64,000 nucleotides of DNA from Hymenobacter sp. APR13 (GCF_000737515.1 NZ_CP006587.1:2785001-2849000), one strand, 5' to 3'. Shown: positions 35,586 through 44,426, numbered from the stretch's first letter. The notes: generated by a model from the sequence alone, not told the origin. Made by a program: numbers and translations.

Positions 35586-38500
35586 TTATACCTGCGCCGT
35601 CGAGAGTTTCGGGGCGTCGGTGCCGTCGCCGATGTGCGTCGACATATCGGTGCCCCGCTCACGGGCCTCTTTGCGGCCGTAGGTGTCGAGGATGATCGGC
35701 GTGGCAATGAACAGCGACGAGTACGTACCGAAGATCATGCCCACGAGCATGGCAAACGAGAACGAGCGTAGCGTTTCACCCCCGAAGATGTAGAGTACGG
35801 CCACCACCAGGAATACCGTGGTGAACGTAATCATGGTACGCGAGAACGTGGAGTTCAGGGCCGGGTTGGCTACCTGCGCAAACGTCAGCTTCGGGTTTTC
35901 CCGCAGGTACTCGCGGATCCGGTCGTAAATAACCACGGTGTCGTTCATCGAGAAGCCGATTACGGTAAGCACGGCGGCCACGAAAATCTGGTCCATCTCG
36001 TAGTTGAGGCCGAACAGACGGGCAATCGGGTAGCAGGCAATTACCAGCAGCGCATCGTGGAAGAGCGCCACTACGGCGGCCATCGAGTACTGCCACTTCT
36101 CGAAGCGGAACAGTACGTAGATGAAGATGCCGAGCAGCGTCAGGCCCAGGCTCAGGACCGAAGTACGCTTGATGTCGTCGGCGATGGTGGCACCTACTTT
36201 CGAGGTCGACTTAATAACCGGGGCATCGGCGGCGAAGTCTTTGGTGAGCTCCGAAACCATGGCAGCTTCCACTTTTTTGTCGGCAACTACCGATTCGTCA
36301 TCGGCCAGGTAGCCGGTGGTGATGCGCAGACGGTTTGGGGCGCCGAAGGTTTTTACCTCTGTACCAGCCCCCTGGAAAGCCCGCTCCACCAGGGCGTCGT
36401 GCACCTTGGAAGCGTCCATGTCCTTATTGAAGTCCACCACGTAGGCACGGCCGCCGCGGAAGTCAACGCCCAGGTTCGGGCCGCCCTGAATGGCCATCAG
36501 CACGAAGCCTACTACAATAACGATGGTCGAGAAGGCGTAGGCCCACTTGCGCTTGCCCACGATGTCGAAGTTGACACCCTTGAACAGCTTGCGCGACAGG
36601 AAGGTCGAGAAGGTCATGCTGCTCTTCTCCTTGCCTTTCACCAGCCACTCGATGATGAGGCGCGAGATGAACACGGCCGACAGGAACGAGGTGAAAATAC
36701 CGATGAGCAGCGTTACGGCGAAGTTCTGCACCGGACCCGTACCGAAGATGAACAGAATCAGGGCGATGATGAGCGTAGTAACGTTGGAGTCGAAAATGGC
36801 CGAGAAAGCGCGCGAGTAACCTTTGTTGATGGCGTCGTGCAGGCTCAGGCCGTGGTCCAACTCTTCCCGGATCCGTTCGAAGATCAGTACGTTGGCATCC
36901 ACCGACGAGGCAAACACCAGGATCAGACCGGCAATGCCGGGCAGCGTAAGGGCGAAGGAGAACTGGGCCAGTACGCCCAGAATCAGGAAGCCGTTGAACA
37001 GCAGGGCAGCATCGGCCACCAGACCGGCGCGGCCGTAGTACAGTGCCATGAAGGCCATGATGATGATCAGACCGGCCAGCGACGAGTAAAGACCCTGGTT
37101 GATAGCCTCCTGGCCCAGCGACGGACCTACTACGGCTTCTTCCACGATGCGCGTCGGGGCGGGCAGCTTACCAGCTTTCAGTACGTTGGAAAGGTCCTGG
37201 GCTTCTTCGATGGAGAAGTTGCCCGAAATGCTGGTGTTGCCACCGGCAATTTCCGACTGCACCACTGGGTCCGAGTACACGTAGTCGTCGAGCACGATAC
37301 CCACCTGACGGCCGATGTTGGCGCCGGTCAGTTTCTGCCATTTCTTGGCGCCCGAGGGGTTCATGGCCATGCTCACTTCGGGGCGGCCGCCCTGGTCGTA
37401 GTCCTGGCGGGCATCAGCCACCACTTCACCACCCAGCGGAGCCTCTGTGCCGGGCTGCTTGCGGATGGCGTTCAGCTTCAGGTATTCCTTGCCTTCGATG
37501 GTCTCCGGCTTCACGCTCCACAGGAACGTCAGGTTAGGCGGCAGAATGGCGCGGGCTTCGTCGGAACGCAGGATGGTGTTCATGCGGGCCGTGTCCTGCA
37601 CGTTTACGCCCAGTTGGCCGGGCACCGGCATCGTGAACAGGCGGGCCAGTACCGAACCCTGCTGCGCCGTGGCGGCGGTATCGGTCTTAGCGGCCGTAGC
37701 GGCGTTTTTCTTGGCCAGCTGGCTGGCCAGCGAGGTCGAGTCGCCGGTGGCGGCGGCCGTAGCAGTATCGGTGGCGGCGGCTACGGTGGCGGGCTTGGCG
37801 GTGGTAGCGGTTTTCTCTTTGGCAATCAGAGCCTGGTCGAGTTGCTGCAGGTAGGGGCCGAACTCATCCTGGCGCCATACTTCCCAGAACTCCAGCTTGG
37901 CCTGGCCTTGCAGCAGTTTGCGCACACGGTCGGGGTTATCCACGCCGGGCAGCTCCACCTGAATGCGGCCCGTGCCTTTCACGCGCTGAATGCTGGGCTG
38001 GCTGGTGCCGAACTTGTCGATACGGGTCCGCAGGATGTTGAACGAGCGGTCAATGGCTTCTTCCACTTCCTTGTTGATGGCACCGATTACCTTCTCGTTA
38101 GTCGAGTTGATGTCGATGCCGCGGCTCTTGTTGGTGGTGTTAGCGAAGATGCGGGCCAGGTTCTGGCCGGGAGCGGCCGTCTGGTACGCCTGCGCGAAGA
38201 GGGTCGTGAACGGCGTCGAAGGGTTGGCCTTCTGGGCTTCCTGCGCCTGCTCCATGGCCTGGTTGAACTTGGGGTCTTTGGAGTTGCCGCTCATGGCGCG
38301 CACAATCTCCACCGGCGACACTTCCAGCGTCACGTGCATGCCGCCTTTCAGGTCAAGGCCGAGGCCCAGCTCCGACGAGCGCACGTCGCGGTAGGTATAG
38401 TCAACGCCGAGCAGGCTGGTTACGGGCGCGCGCCACACCGAGTCGAGGTAGCGCTGGCGCAGTTTCTGGTCAACCTGGCCGCCTTTGGTGGCATACACCA

Positions 38501-38606
38501 CGGCGTCGTTCTGCACCCGCCGCGAAATGAACGTGAAGGTCAGAAAGTAGATACACAGCGCCGACACAATGATGGTCAGCGCAATGATGAGTCCTTTATT
38601 ACGCAT
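35586..38606 (-). CDS. secDF: Protein translocase subunits SecD and SecF, fused
   Basis: A 1006-residue proton-driven export motor. The SecD half has LGLDLKGGMHVTLEVS, NILRTRIDKFGTSQPSIQRV and its six-helix end (from about 560). The SecF half begins near 700 and holds NLGVDFRGGRAYVVDF and SMNDTVVIYDRIRE. Fusion of the two is usual in Bacteroidota. A low-complexity Ala/Thr stretch of about 65 residues (near 255-320, KEKTATTAKPATVAAATDTA and on) is inserted in the periplasmic domain P1. The ATG at 38604-38606 (MRNKGLIIALT) begins right at the first helix. Single gene with a terminator. Confidence 0.96.
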   Translation of the reverse strand: MRNKGLIIALTIIVSALCIYFLTFTFISRRVQNDAVVYATKGGQVDQKLRQRYLDSVWRAPVTSLLGVDYTYRDVRSSELGLGLDLKGGMHVTLEVSPVEIVRAMSGNSKDPKFNQAMEQAQEAQKANPSTPFTTLFAQAYQTAAPGQNLARIFANTTNKSRGIDINSTNEKVIGAINKEVEEAIDRSFNILRTRIDKFGTSQPSIQRVKGTGRIQVELPGVDNPDRVRKLLQGQAKLEFWEVWRQDEFGPYLQQLDQALIAKEKTATTAKPATVAAATDTATAAATGDSTSLASQLAKKNAATAAKTDTAATAQQGSVLARLFTMPVPGQLGVNVQDTARMNTILRSDEARAILPPNLTFLWSVKPETIEGKEYLKLNAIRKQPGTEAPLGGEVVADARQDYDQGGRPEVSMAMNPSGAKKWQKLTGANIGRQVGIVLDDYVYSDPVVQSEIAGGNTSISGNFSIEEAQDLSNVLKAGKLPAPTRIVEEAVVGPSLGQEAINQGLYSSLAGLIIIMAFMALYYGRAGLVADAALLFNGFLILGVLAQFSFALTLPGIAGLILVFASSVDANVLIFERIREELDHGLSLHDAINKGYSRAFSAIFDSNVTTLIIALILFIFGTGPVQNFAVTLLIGIFTSFLSAVFISRLIIEWLVKGKEKSSMTFSTFLSRKLFKGVNFDIVGKRKWAYAFSTIVIVVGFVLMAIQGGPNLGVDFRGGRAYVVDFNKDMDASKVHDALVERAFQGAGTEVKTFGAPNRLRITTGYLADDESVVADKKVEAAMVSELTKDFAADAPVIKSTSKVGATIADDIKRTSVLSLGLTLLGIFIYVLFRFEKWQYSMAAVVALFHDALLVIACYPIARLFGLNYEMDQIFVAAVLTVIGFSMNDTVVIYDRIREYLRENPKLTFAQVANPALNSTFSRTMITFTTVFLVVAVLYIFGGETLRSFSFAMLVGMIFGTYSSLFIATPIILDTYGRKEARERGTDMSTHIGDGTDAPKLSTAQV

Positions 38607-38786
38607 GTTTAATGAATTGATGAGCTGCTTCTGGATGTGCTGATGTGCCCGGAGTCTGCTGTGGCTATAGGTGGCGAGGAAATGTCCGGCAACTGCCGGC
38701 AAAGCACGGATGCGCTTGCGGTATGGCTGGCCCGCATCAGCTCCGGGAACACAGCACCACCGCTCACCAACCTATCAGCGTCGCCG
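38607..38786. other. Non-coding gap
   Basis: The 180 bases upstream of secDF. I see no convincing ORF or -7 element; the secDF promoter must lie here. Confidence 0.4.
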
Positions 38787-39158
38787 CTAGGGAGCCTGCG
38801 GCGAAAGCGACGCCACCAAAAGGCGGGCACGGAACACGGCCGCCGGCCGGATGCCCGCCAGGGGGCGCGGCACGGCCAGCGCCCGGCGCACGGCCGGCAG
38901 CCAGCTTTGCGGAGCGGGCCAGGGCAGCCACGCGGCCAGCTCGGGCGCCGTGTGCAGCACCAAAGGGCCGGTGGCTTCCAGCGTTACTTTCTGCTTCACC
39001 ACCGACACGCGCAGCGGCTGCCCGATGCGCGTGGTTTTGCCGGCCGGCACCCGGAAGGTGGCCACGGCCTGGTGGTTCAGCGACAGCACAAACAGCACGG
39101 TGGCTGTGAGCAGCGCAAAACGCACGCGGGGCAAAAAGTGGGAGAAAAAGGGGAGCAT
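38787..39158 (-). CDS. Hypothetical exported or membrane protein
   Basis: A 123-residue protein with a hydrophobic N-terminus (FALLTATVLFVLSL, about 14-27), then a beta-rich stretch (ATFRVPAGKTTRIGQPLRVS) and a basic, Pro/Ala-rich C-terminus. No family recognised. The ATG at 39156-39158 is supported by the best promoter in this region (TTG-20-TATATTTG), 18 bases upstream. Confidence 0.65.
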   Translation of the reverse strand: MLPFFSHFLPRVRFALLTATVLFVLSLNHQAVATFRVPAGKTTRIGQPLRVSVVKQKVTLEATGPLVLHTAPELAAWLPWPAPQSWLPAVRRALAVPRPLAGIRPAAVFRARLLVASLSPQAP

Positions 39159-39175
39159 GAAAAACCTAAGAGCTA

Positions 39176-39206
39176 CAAATATAGCCAAACCGGCCGGGCG
39201 AGGCAA
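39176..39206 (-). promoter_or_regulatory. Complete Bacteroidota-type promoter
   Basis: On the minus strand TTG (39206-39204), 20 bases, TATATTTG (39183-39176). Both boxes and the spacing agree with the -33/-7 consensus. Confidence 0.75.
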
Positions 39207-39246
39207 CGGCCGCCGGGTATTCAGGCAGGCCGGCATCCTGGGGCGC

Positions 39247-39280
39247 CAAAAAAAGAGCCCTGCCGTGTGGCAGGGCTCTT
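39247..39280 (-). terminator. Terminator of udk
   Basis: AAGAGCCCTGCC, GTGT loop, GGCAGGGCTCTT; followed on the minus strand by a T-run. Two copies of CTATGTCAGG stand just upstream (39281-39300). Confidence 0.85.
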
Positions 39281-39311
39281 CTATGTCAGGCTATGTCAGG
39301 CCGGAAGGGCG

Positions 39312-39938
39312 TTAGCCGTTGATGGCGGCTTTGCTTTTCAGGAACGACACCAGCACATCCAGGCCCCGGTCGAAGTGCCGGTTGTTGGGAATCACGATGT
39401 CGGCGTCCTGCTTGAAGGGCTTGATGTATTTCTCGTAGGTGGGCGCCACGTGGTTGGTGTAGCGGTAGAGCACGTCCTCCAGGTCGTAGCCGCGCTCGTC
39501 CCGGTCGCGCACGATGCGGCGCTGCAGCTTCACATGCTCCCGCGCATCAATGTAGACCTTCAGGTCGAGCAGCTTGGCCACTTCCTCGAAGTAGAACACG
39601 AAGATGCCTTCCACTACTACAATAGGAGCCGGCTTGAACACCAGCTCCTGCGGCACCACGCCGGGGTTGTTGAACGTGTACTCGGGGCGGCGCACCTCCA
39701 GGCCCTGGCTGATGCGCAGCACGTCGGCGGCGTAAGCGGCCGAGTCGATGCTGGATGGCAGGTCGAAGTTGGTAACGCCCTGGGCATCCACCGACTGGTT
39801 TTCGCGCGGGTGGTAGTAGTTGTCCTGCGAAATCAGGCAAATTTCTTCTTCGGGAAACGAAGCCAGCAGCCGGCGCAGGAAGGTGGTCTTGCCGGAGGCG
39901 CTGCCGCCCGTGATACCGACGATGAAAGGATGTTGCAT
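39312..39938 (-). CDS. udk: Uridine kinase
   Basis: Phosphorylates uridine and cytidine in pyrimidine salvage. The 208-residue protein has the P-loop GGSASGKTT (11-19), SQDNYYHPRENQ with the Asp/Tyr of the nucleoside site, NFDLPSSID, and the lid region RRIVRDRDERGYDLEDVLYR. The ATG at 39936-39938 (MQHPFIVGITGG) is used; a -7 element lies 40 bases upstream. Confidence 0.95.
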   Translation of the reverse strand: MQHPFIVGITGGSASGKTTFLRRLLASFPEEEICLISQDNYYHPRENQSVDAQGVTNFDLPSSIDSAAYAADVLRISQGLEVRRPEYTFNNPGVVPQELVFKPAPIVVVEGIFVFYFEEVAKLLDLKVYIDAREHVKLQRRIVRDRDERGYDLEDVLYRYTNHVAPTYEKYIKPFKQDADIVIPNNRHFDRGLDVLVSFLKSKAAING

Positions 39939-39977
39939 GGTGTGGGAAAACGGCCCGTACTGGCAGGGCCAACCCTG

Positions 39978-39985
39978 CAAAAGTA
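39978..39985 (-). promoter_or_regulatory. Putative -7 element of udk
   Basis: TACTTTTG on the minus strand, perfect match, 40 bases before the udk ATG. Confidence 0.6.
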
Positions 39986-39990
39986 AGAAA

Positions 39991-40112
39991 TTAGGTGATG
40001 AGGTGATGAGGTAAGTGGTAAGTAAATGGTGACAAGCGACAGATGCCAGTGAAGAGTATACGGCAACACGTAGCGCTTTTCAGCACCTGTTACCTGTCAC
40101 TTGCCACCTGTT
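39991..40112. repeat. Inverted repeat of AGGTGATG/ACCTGTCAC units
   Basis: Left part TTAGGTGATGAGGTGATGAG with GGTAAGTGGTAAG, right part CAGCACCTGTTACCTGTCAC with TTGCCACCTG. Same units as at 27658-27869 and 8462-8480. Its right end overlaps the rdgB stop codon. Confidence 0.7.
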
Positions 40113-40690
40113 CCCTTGTTCAAAAACGCCACCAGGCCGGCCACGGCCCGCGCCCGGTGGCTAATCTGGTTTTTCTCGGTGGTGGTCATTTCGGCAAACG
40201 TGCGGCCGTCGCCCTCGGTGGGCTGGAACACCGGGTCGTAGCCGAAGCCACCGGTGCCGCTGAGCTGCTCGGTAATGCGGCCTTCCACGGCACCTTCAAA
40301 CTCGTGCACCACGCCGCCGGGCAGCACAAGCGCCACCACTGTCCGGAACCGGGCCGAGCGGTCGGCGTGGCTGCGCAGCTCCGTCAGCAGCTTCTGCACG
40401 TTGTCTTCGGCCGAGCGCTGGGGCCCGGCATAACGCGCCGAGTACACGCCGGGCGCGCCGCCCAGCGCCGTTACCTCCAGCCCCGTGTCGTCGGCGAAGC
40501 AGGCCACGCCATAGTGTTCCCACACGTATTCGGCCTTCTGGCGGGCGTTGCCGGCCAGCGTGTCGTGGGTTTCGGGCAGCTCCTCGTGGCAGCCGATGTC
40601 GGCCAGACTCAGCAGCTCGGTGCCGGCGGGCAGCAGCGGCCGGATTTCATCGAGCTTGTGAGCATTATTGGAAGCAAAGCAAAGGCGCAT
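40097..40690 (-). CDS. rdgB: XTP/dITP diphosphatase (RdgB/HAM1 family)
   Basis: Removes non-canonical purine triphosphates (XTP, dITP) from the pool. The 197-residue protein has FASNNAHKLDEIRPLL (1st strand and substrate loop), DDTGLEVTALGGAPGVYSAR with the metal Asp pair, GGFGYDPVF and ISHRARAV. Start ATG at 40688-40690. The last residues (GTGGK) and the TGA stop are written in GGTGGCAAGTGACAGG, which belongs to the intergenic repeat. Confidence 0.95.
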   Translation of the reverse strand: MRLCFASNNAHKLDEIRPLLPAGTELLSLADIGCHEELPETHDTLAGNARQKAEYVWEHYGVACFADDTGLEVTALGGAPGVYSARYAGPQRSAEDNVQKLLTELRSHADRSARFRTVVALVLPGGVVHEFEGAVEGRITEQLSGTGGFGYDPVFQPTEGDGRTFAEMTTTEKNQISHRARAVAGLVAFLNKGTGGK

Positions 40691-40779
40691 GGGGGGAATG
40701 GCTTAATTGTTTGATGGGTAAATGGCTTGATGGCTGAACACCTGGCCACGGTCCGGCGCAAAGGAAAAAGAAACAACAC

Positions 40780-40802
40780 AAAAAAAGCCGGACCAGCCGG
40801 CT
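40780..40802 (-). terminator. Rho-independent terminator
   Basis: AGCCGG, five-base loop, CCGGCT; followed on the minus strand by T7. It ends the transcript of the FN3-like gene. Confidence 0.7.
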
Positions 40803-40837
40803 ACAAGCAATTTTAAACAATTCAACTATTAACCCAC

Positions 40838-41242
40838 TCACCGAAACATCGACTTGATGCTGCCCCAGGAGCGCTGGACGGCGCTGGGCGTCTGGCCGAG
40901 GGTGCTGGTGTACTGCTGGTCGCCGGTGGTGGTGCGCACGTTCAGGCGGTAGATGAACGGTCCGCCGCCCTGCGCGCCGCGGTACACGTCGGTGTCGAGG
41001 TACTGATAGCGGCCCTGTCCGGTGGGGGCGAGGGTGGTGAGGCGGTTGAAGCCGGGGTCGGCGTTGGTTTTGCGGTACAGCTCGTAGCTCTGCACGCCGC
41101 TTTCACTGGCCACTTCCCAGGTCACGCGCACATTATTGCTGTCAAATACGGCCTGAAAGAGCGTAATGGTAGCACCCATCGCCAGCGTAGTGCACAGGAG
41201 CAGGAACAGCAGCAACAGCCGCGTAGCTTTGTGGGGAAGCAT
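40838..41242 (-). CDS. Small exported protein with FN3-like sandwich
   Basis: A 134-residue protein. Signal peptide (MLPHKATRLLLLFLLLCTTL, AMGA), then one beta-sandwich: DSNNVRVTWEVASESGVQSY, ELYRKTNAD and FIYRLNVRTTTGDQQYTS are typical of fibronectin type III domains. Likely periplasmic or secreted, function unknown. The ATG at 41240-41242 is chosen over an upstream ATG at 41417-41419, which would extend the frame into the divergent rpmE promoter. Confidence 0.75.
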   Translation of the reverse strand: MLPHKATRLLLLFLLLCTTLAMGATITLFQAVFDSNNVRVTWEVASESGVQSYELYRKTNADPGFNRLTTLAPTGQGRYQYLDTDVYRGAQGGGPFIYRLNVRTTTGDQQYTSTLGQTPSAVQRSWGSIKSMFR

Positions 41243-41360
41243 GGGGGAGAGTGTAATAGGTAGGCTGATAACAGATAGGTAAGGCAGGGCTTCAAAAATA
41301 AACAAATTCCGGTAGCTGAGGCAGCCGGATACCGGAATTGCAGAAAAGAGCCGGATAAGC

Positions 41361-41391
41361 TTTTGAAAGTTGCGCGTAACATGTACTTTTG
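41361..41391 (+). promoter_or_regulatory. Complete Bacteroidota-type promoter of rpmE2
   Basis: TTTTG (41361-41365), 18 bases, TACTTTTG (41384-41391). Leader of about 48 bases to the ATG. Confidence 0.75.
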
Positions 41392-41443
41392 CAGTCCCTT
41401 CCGCAAAATCGGCAGGCAACTAGGCACAAACGGTATTCCGACC

Positions 41444-41689
41444 ATGAAAAAAGACATCCACCCCGAGTACCGCGAAGTGGTATTCCAGGACAGCTCCAGC
41501 GGTTTCAAATTCGTTACCCGCTCGACGATGAACTCCAACGAGACCATCACAATGGAAGACGGTAAGACGTATCCCGTCGTGAAAGTGGAAGTTAGCTCGG
41601 AGTCGCACCCCTTCTACACCGGCAAAAACGTTCTGCTCGACACGGCTGGCCGCGTAGAGAAGTTCATGACCCGCTACAAGAAGAAGTAG
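41444..41689 (+). CDS. rpmE2: 50S ribosomal protein L31, type B
   Basis: An 81-residue ribosomal protein: [53 protein letters not shown]. It lacks the zinc-binding Cys of type A L31, hence the type B form. The start at 41444 is the one used throughout the family; a strong promoter and a terminator frame the gene. Confidence 0.97.
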   Translation: MKKDIHPEYREVVFQDSSSGFKFVTRSTMNSNETITMEDGKTYPVVKVEVSSESHPFYTGKNVLLDTAGRVEKFMTRYKKK

Positions 41690-41696
41690 TTTTCTG

Positions 41697-41866
41697 AGTG
41701 CCTGGTGCTTAGTGCCTGGTGCTTCGTACAACTGATTTTCTAAAAACTCCTGCCGGCTCGCCTGGCAGGAGTTTTTTCTTTTCTGCCCACCTTTGCAGCT
41801 TGTTACTCGCTGCGCCTGGAACGCTGGCTTAAGCCAAGCACCAGGCACCAGGCACTAAGCACTAAG
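41697..41866. repeat. Inverted repeat of GTGCCTGGTGCTTA units
   Basis: Left arm GTGCCTGGTGCTTAGTGCCTGG (first 20: GTGCCTGGTGCTTAGTGCCT) at about 41699-41722 and right arm AAGCACCAGGCACCAGGCAC with TAAGCAC (41837-41863). The rpmE2 terminator sits between the arms. Confidence 0.75.
41742..41777 (+). terminator. Terminator of rpmE2
   Basis: AAAAACTCCTGCC, nine-base loop, GGCAGGAGTTTTTT. Confidence 0.85.
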
Positions 41867-41871
41867 TTTCC

Positions 41872-43110
41872 ATGCACGTTCTGCTCTTCGACGATCCGGC
41901 CATCCGGCCCCATCTGCTGCCCTTCACGTTTACGCGCCCGGTGGCGGCGCTGCGCTGCGGCATCCTGACGCTGGCCGAAAAGTGGCAGATACGGCTCGGT
42001 GGGCAGCCCGTGGGCTACCTCACCGAGCCGTATCTGCAGGCCAAGTACCCAGCCGGCGCCACTGCGGGCCCGGCGCTGGTCATCAATGGCGCCATCTGCC
42101 CCGATGACGTGCTAGTGCAGCAGGTGCAGGCTCTGGCCGCCGGCGAGGCGCTGTTCTGCGACGAAACGCTGGTTGCGGCCCACCTCGCCGATGCCACCCA
42201 GGTAGCCGAGCTGATTCAGGAAGGCTTCCAGAAAACCCGCGACGTAGTCGAGCCCATTACCATTATCCGGGAAGTGTGGCACCTGTTTCTGCGCAACGGC
42301 GCCGAAATCCGCCGCGACTTCGACCTGCTGACCAAAGGCCGCGAGTCGGCACCCGTCGGCGACGCGCATACCATTGTGTACGCGCCGGAAAACGTGTTCA
42401 TCGAGCCCGGTGTGAAGATTCGCGCTGCCATTCTCAACGCCGAAAACGGCCCGATTTACCTCGGCAAAAACTCGCAGGTGCACGAAGGCGCCATCATCAG
42501 CGGGCCGCTGGCGCTCTGCGAAGGCAGCCACATCAATGCCGGCGCCAAAATGCGCGGCGACAACACCGTGGGCCCGTTCAGCAAGGTGGGCGGCGAAGTC
42601 GGCAACAGCATCCTGCTCGGCTATAGCAACAAAGGCCACGACGGCTACCTCGGCAACTCGGTGATTGGCGAGTGGTGCAACCTGGGCGCCGACACCAACA
42701 CCAGCAACCTCAAAAACAACTACGCGCCCGTCAAAATCTGGAGCCACTCGGCGGGCCGCTTCGTGAACACCGGCCAGACTTTCTGCGGCCTGATGATGGG
42801 CGACCACAGCAAGTGCGGCATCAACACCATGTTCAACACCGGCACGGTGGTGGGCGTGGGCGCCAACATCTTCGGGGCCGGCTTTCCGCGCACTTTCATT
42901 CCAAGCTTCAGCTGGGGCGGTGCCGCCGGCTTCGAAACCTTCCGGCTGCCCAAAGTGGCTGAGGTTGCGGAGCGCGTGATGGCCCGCCGCAGCCTGGCCT
43001 ACGACCAGGTGGAGCAGGACATCATGCGCCACGTGTACGAGCAAACCGTGAAAGACCGGGTGTGGGAGCGGACTGCCCCCGCCGCGCCGGTTGGCGGCAC
43101 GGAGCTGTAG
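41872..43110 (+). CDS. GlmU-like putative sugar nucleotidyltransferase
   Basis: A 412-residue protein of the Bacteroidota GlmU-like group. The N-terminus (HVLLFDDPAIRPHLLPFTFT, RPVAALRCGILTLAEKW) is the shortened nucleotidyltransferase-like half. From about residue 165 a left-handed beta-helix of hexapeptide repeats follows (VFIEPGVKIRAAILNAENGP, GAIISGPLALCEGSHINAGA, IGEWCNLGADTNTSNLKNNY). Probably a sugar-phosphate transferase, but the substrate is unknown. The ATG at 41872 follows directly on the repeat arm. CACCTTTG (41788-41795), one base off the -7 consensus, may serve as promoter. Confidence 0.87.
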   Translation: MHVLLFDDPAIRPHLLPFTFTRPVAALRCGILTLAEKWQIRLGGQPVGYLTEPYLQAKYPAGATAGPALVINGAICPDDVLVQQVQALAAGEALFCDETLVAAHLADATQVAELIQEGFQKTRDVVEPITIIREVWHLFLRNGAEIRRDFDLLTKGRESAPVGDAHTIVYAPENVFIEPGVKIRAAILNAENGPIYLGKNSQVHEGAIISGPLALCEGSHINAGAKMRGDNTVGPFSKVGGEVGNSILLGYSNKGHDGYLGNSVIGEWCNLGADTNTSNLKNNYAPVKIWSHSAGRFVNTGQTFCGLMMGDHSKCGINTMFNTGTVVGVGANIFGAGFPRTFIPSFSWGGAAGFETFRLPKVAEVAERVMARRSLAYDQVEQDIMRHVYEQTVKDRVWERTAPAAPVGGTEL

Positions 43111-43117
43111 TCAGGCC

Positions 43118-43153
43118 CGGCCCGCGTGGCGCACGATGGTGCCATGCGGGCCG
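43118..43153. terminator. Hairpin between the GlmU-like gene and holB
   Basis: CGGCCCGC and GCGGGCCG with inner GGC/GCC pairing; no T-run. Attenuator or terminator is possible. Confidence 0.4.
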
Positions 43154-43198
43154 CCGCCGTTCCAATCAACCAAGCCCACCGCGCCCCCCCCCAGTTCC

Positions 43199-44338
43199 AT
43201 GCGTTTCTCCGACATTCCTGGCCAGCAACAGGTGAAGCAGCTGCTCGTGCGCAGCGTGCAGCAAAACCACGTGGCGCACGCCCAGCTGTTTCGCGGGGCC
43301 GAGGGCTCGGCGGCGCTGCCGCTGGCGCTGGCCTTCGCGGCTTTTCTGAACTGCGAGAGCCGCACGCCCGACGCCGACGATTCCTGCGGCCTGTGCCCGA
43401 GCTGCCAGAAAATCGACAAGCTCATCCATCCCGACCTGAACTTCATCGTGCCCGTCACGACCACCAAGGCCGTGGCCAAGGACGCTACCAGCAGCAAGTT
43501 CATGGCCGACTGGCGCACCTTCGTGCTCGACAGCCCCTACCAGGGCCTCAACGACTGGATGCAGCACATCGGGGCCGAGAACAAGCAGGGCAGCATTTCC
43601 AAGGAAGAAAGCCTGCAGCTGCTGCGGCTTGTGAGCCTCAAGGCCTTTGAGGCGCAGTACAAGCTGGTGGTGATCTGGCAGCCCGAGCTGATGCACCCGG
43701 CCGCGGCCAACGCCGTGCTCAAGCTGCTGGAAGAGCCGCCCGCGGCCACGGTGTTTCTGCTGGTCAGCCACGCGCCCGAGCAGCTGCTGCCCACCATCAT
43801 CAGCCGGGTGCAGCCCGTGGTGGTGCGCCCGCTCTCCGAGCAGGACCTCACCAACTGGCTGCGCGACGAGCACCAGGTGCCCGAAGTGAAGGCCCGGCAG
43901 CTGGCCCAGCTCGCGGAAGGCAACCCCGGCGCCGCCCTGGCCGCCCACCACGCCGCCGCCACCGACCACGACTACTTTGCGCTGTTTGCGGGCTGGATGC
44001 GCACCTGCTTCAGCAACAAAGTGAGCGAGATGCTGGAGCGGAGCGACGAATTCCAGAAGCTAGGCCGCGAAAACCAGAAGGAGTTTCTGCAGTACGCCCT
44101 CACGCTGCTGCGCAAGGTGCTGCTCTTCGGCCTCGATCCGCAGCTGGTGCCGCACCTGTCCACGCAAGAGCAGCCGTTTGTGCAGGGCTTCAGCCGCTTC
44201 GTCACGCCCCTCAACGCCGACCCCATCACCCGCGAGCTGAACGAAGCGCACTACCACATCGAGCGCAACGCCAACCCCCGCATGGTGTTCGTGGATGTGT
44301 CGCTTCGGATGGCTACGCTACTGAAAATGGCCACCTAG
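43199..44338 (+). CDS. holB: DNA polymerase III delta' subunit
   Basis: A 379-residue clamp-loader subunit. It keeps the four zinc Cys (52, 63, 66, 69 in NCESRTPDADDSCGLCPSCQ), HPDLNFIVPV, the NAVLKLLEEPP motif and SRVQPVVVRPL. The Walker A site is lost (FRGAEGSAALPLALAF), as expected for the non-ATPase delta' subunit. The ATG at 43199 (MRFSDIPGQQQVKQLL) is standard; a run of eight to nine C lies just upstream. Transcription may continue from the GlmU-like gene. Confidence 0.9.
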   Translation: MRFSDIPGQQQVKQLLVRSVQQNHVAHAQLFRGAEGSAALPLALAFAAFLNCESRTPDADDSCGLCPSCQKIDKLIHPDLNFIVPVTTTKAVAKDATSSKFMADWRTFVLDSPYQGLNDWMQHIGAENKQGSISKEESLQLLRLVSLKAFEAQYKLVVIWQPELMHPAAANAVLKLLEEPPAATVFLLVSHAPEQLLPTIISRVQPVVVRPLSEQDLTNWLRDEHQVPEVKARQLAQLAEGNPGAALAAHHAAATDHDYFALFAGWMRTCFSNKVSEMLERSDEFQKLGRENQKEFLQYALTLLRKVLLFGLDPQLVPHLSTQEQPFVQGFSRFVTPLNADPITRELNEAHYHIERNANPRMVFVDVSLRMATLLKMAT

Positions 44339-44426
44339 AGCGAATAGAGGCGGAAAATACAGTTTGCTAAAAAGGTATAGCTGCCGCTAAAACCGCTATA
44401 GCCACCCGCCCAAACCAGCCGCACCG

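Noticed and set aside
36057..38612. Long plus-strand reading frame opposite secDF (851 codons)
   Set aside because: It is the shadow of secDF in GC-rich DNA; its translation is Gly/Val/His/Gln-rich without family motifs, while the minus strand gives a perfect SecDF.
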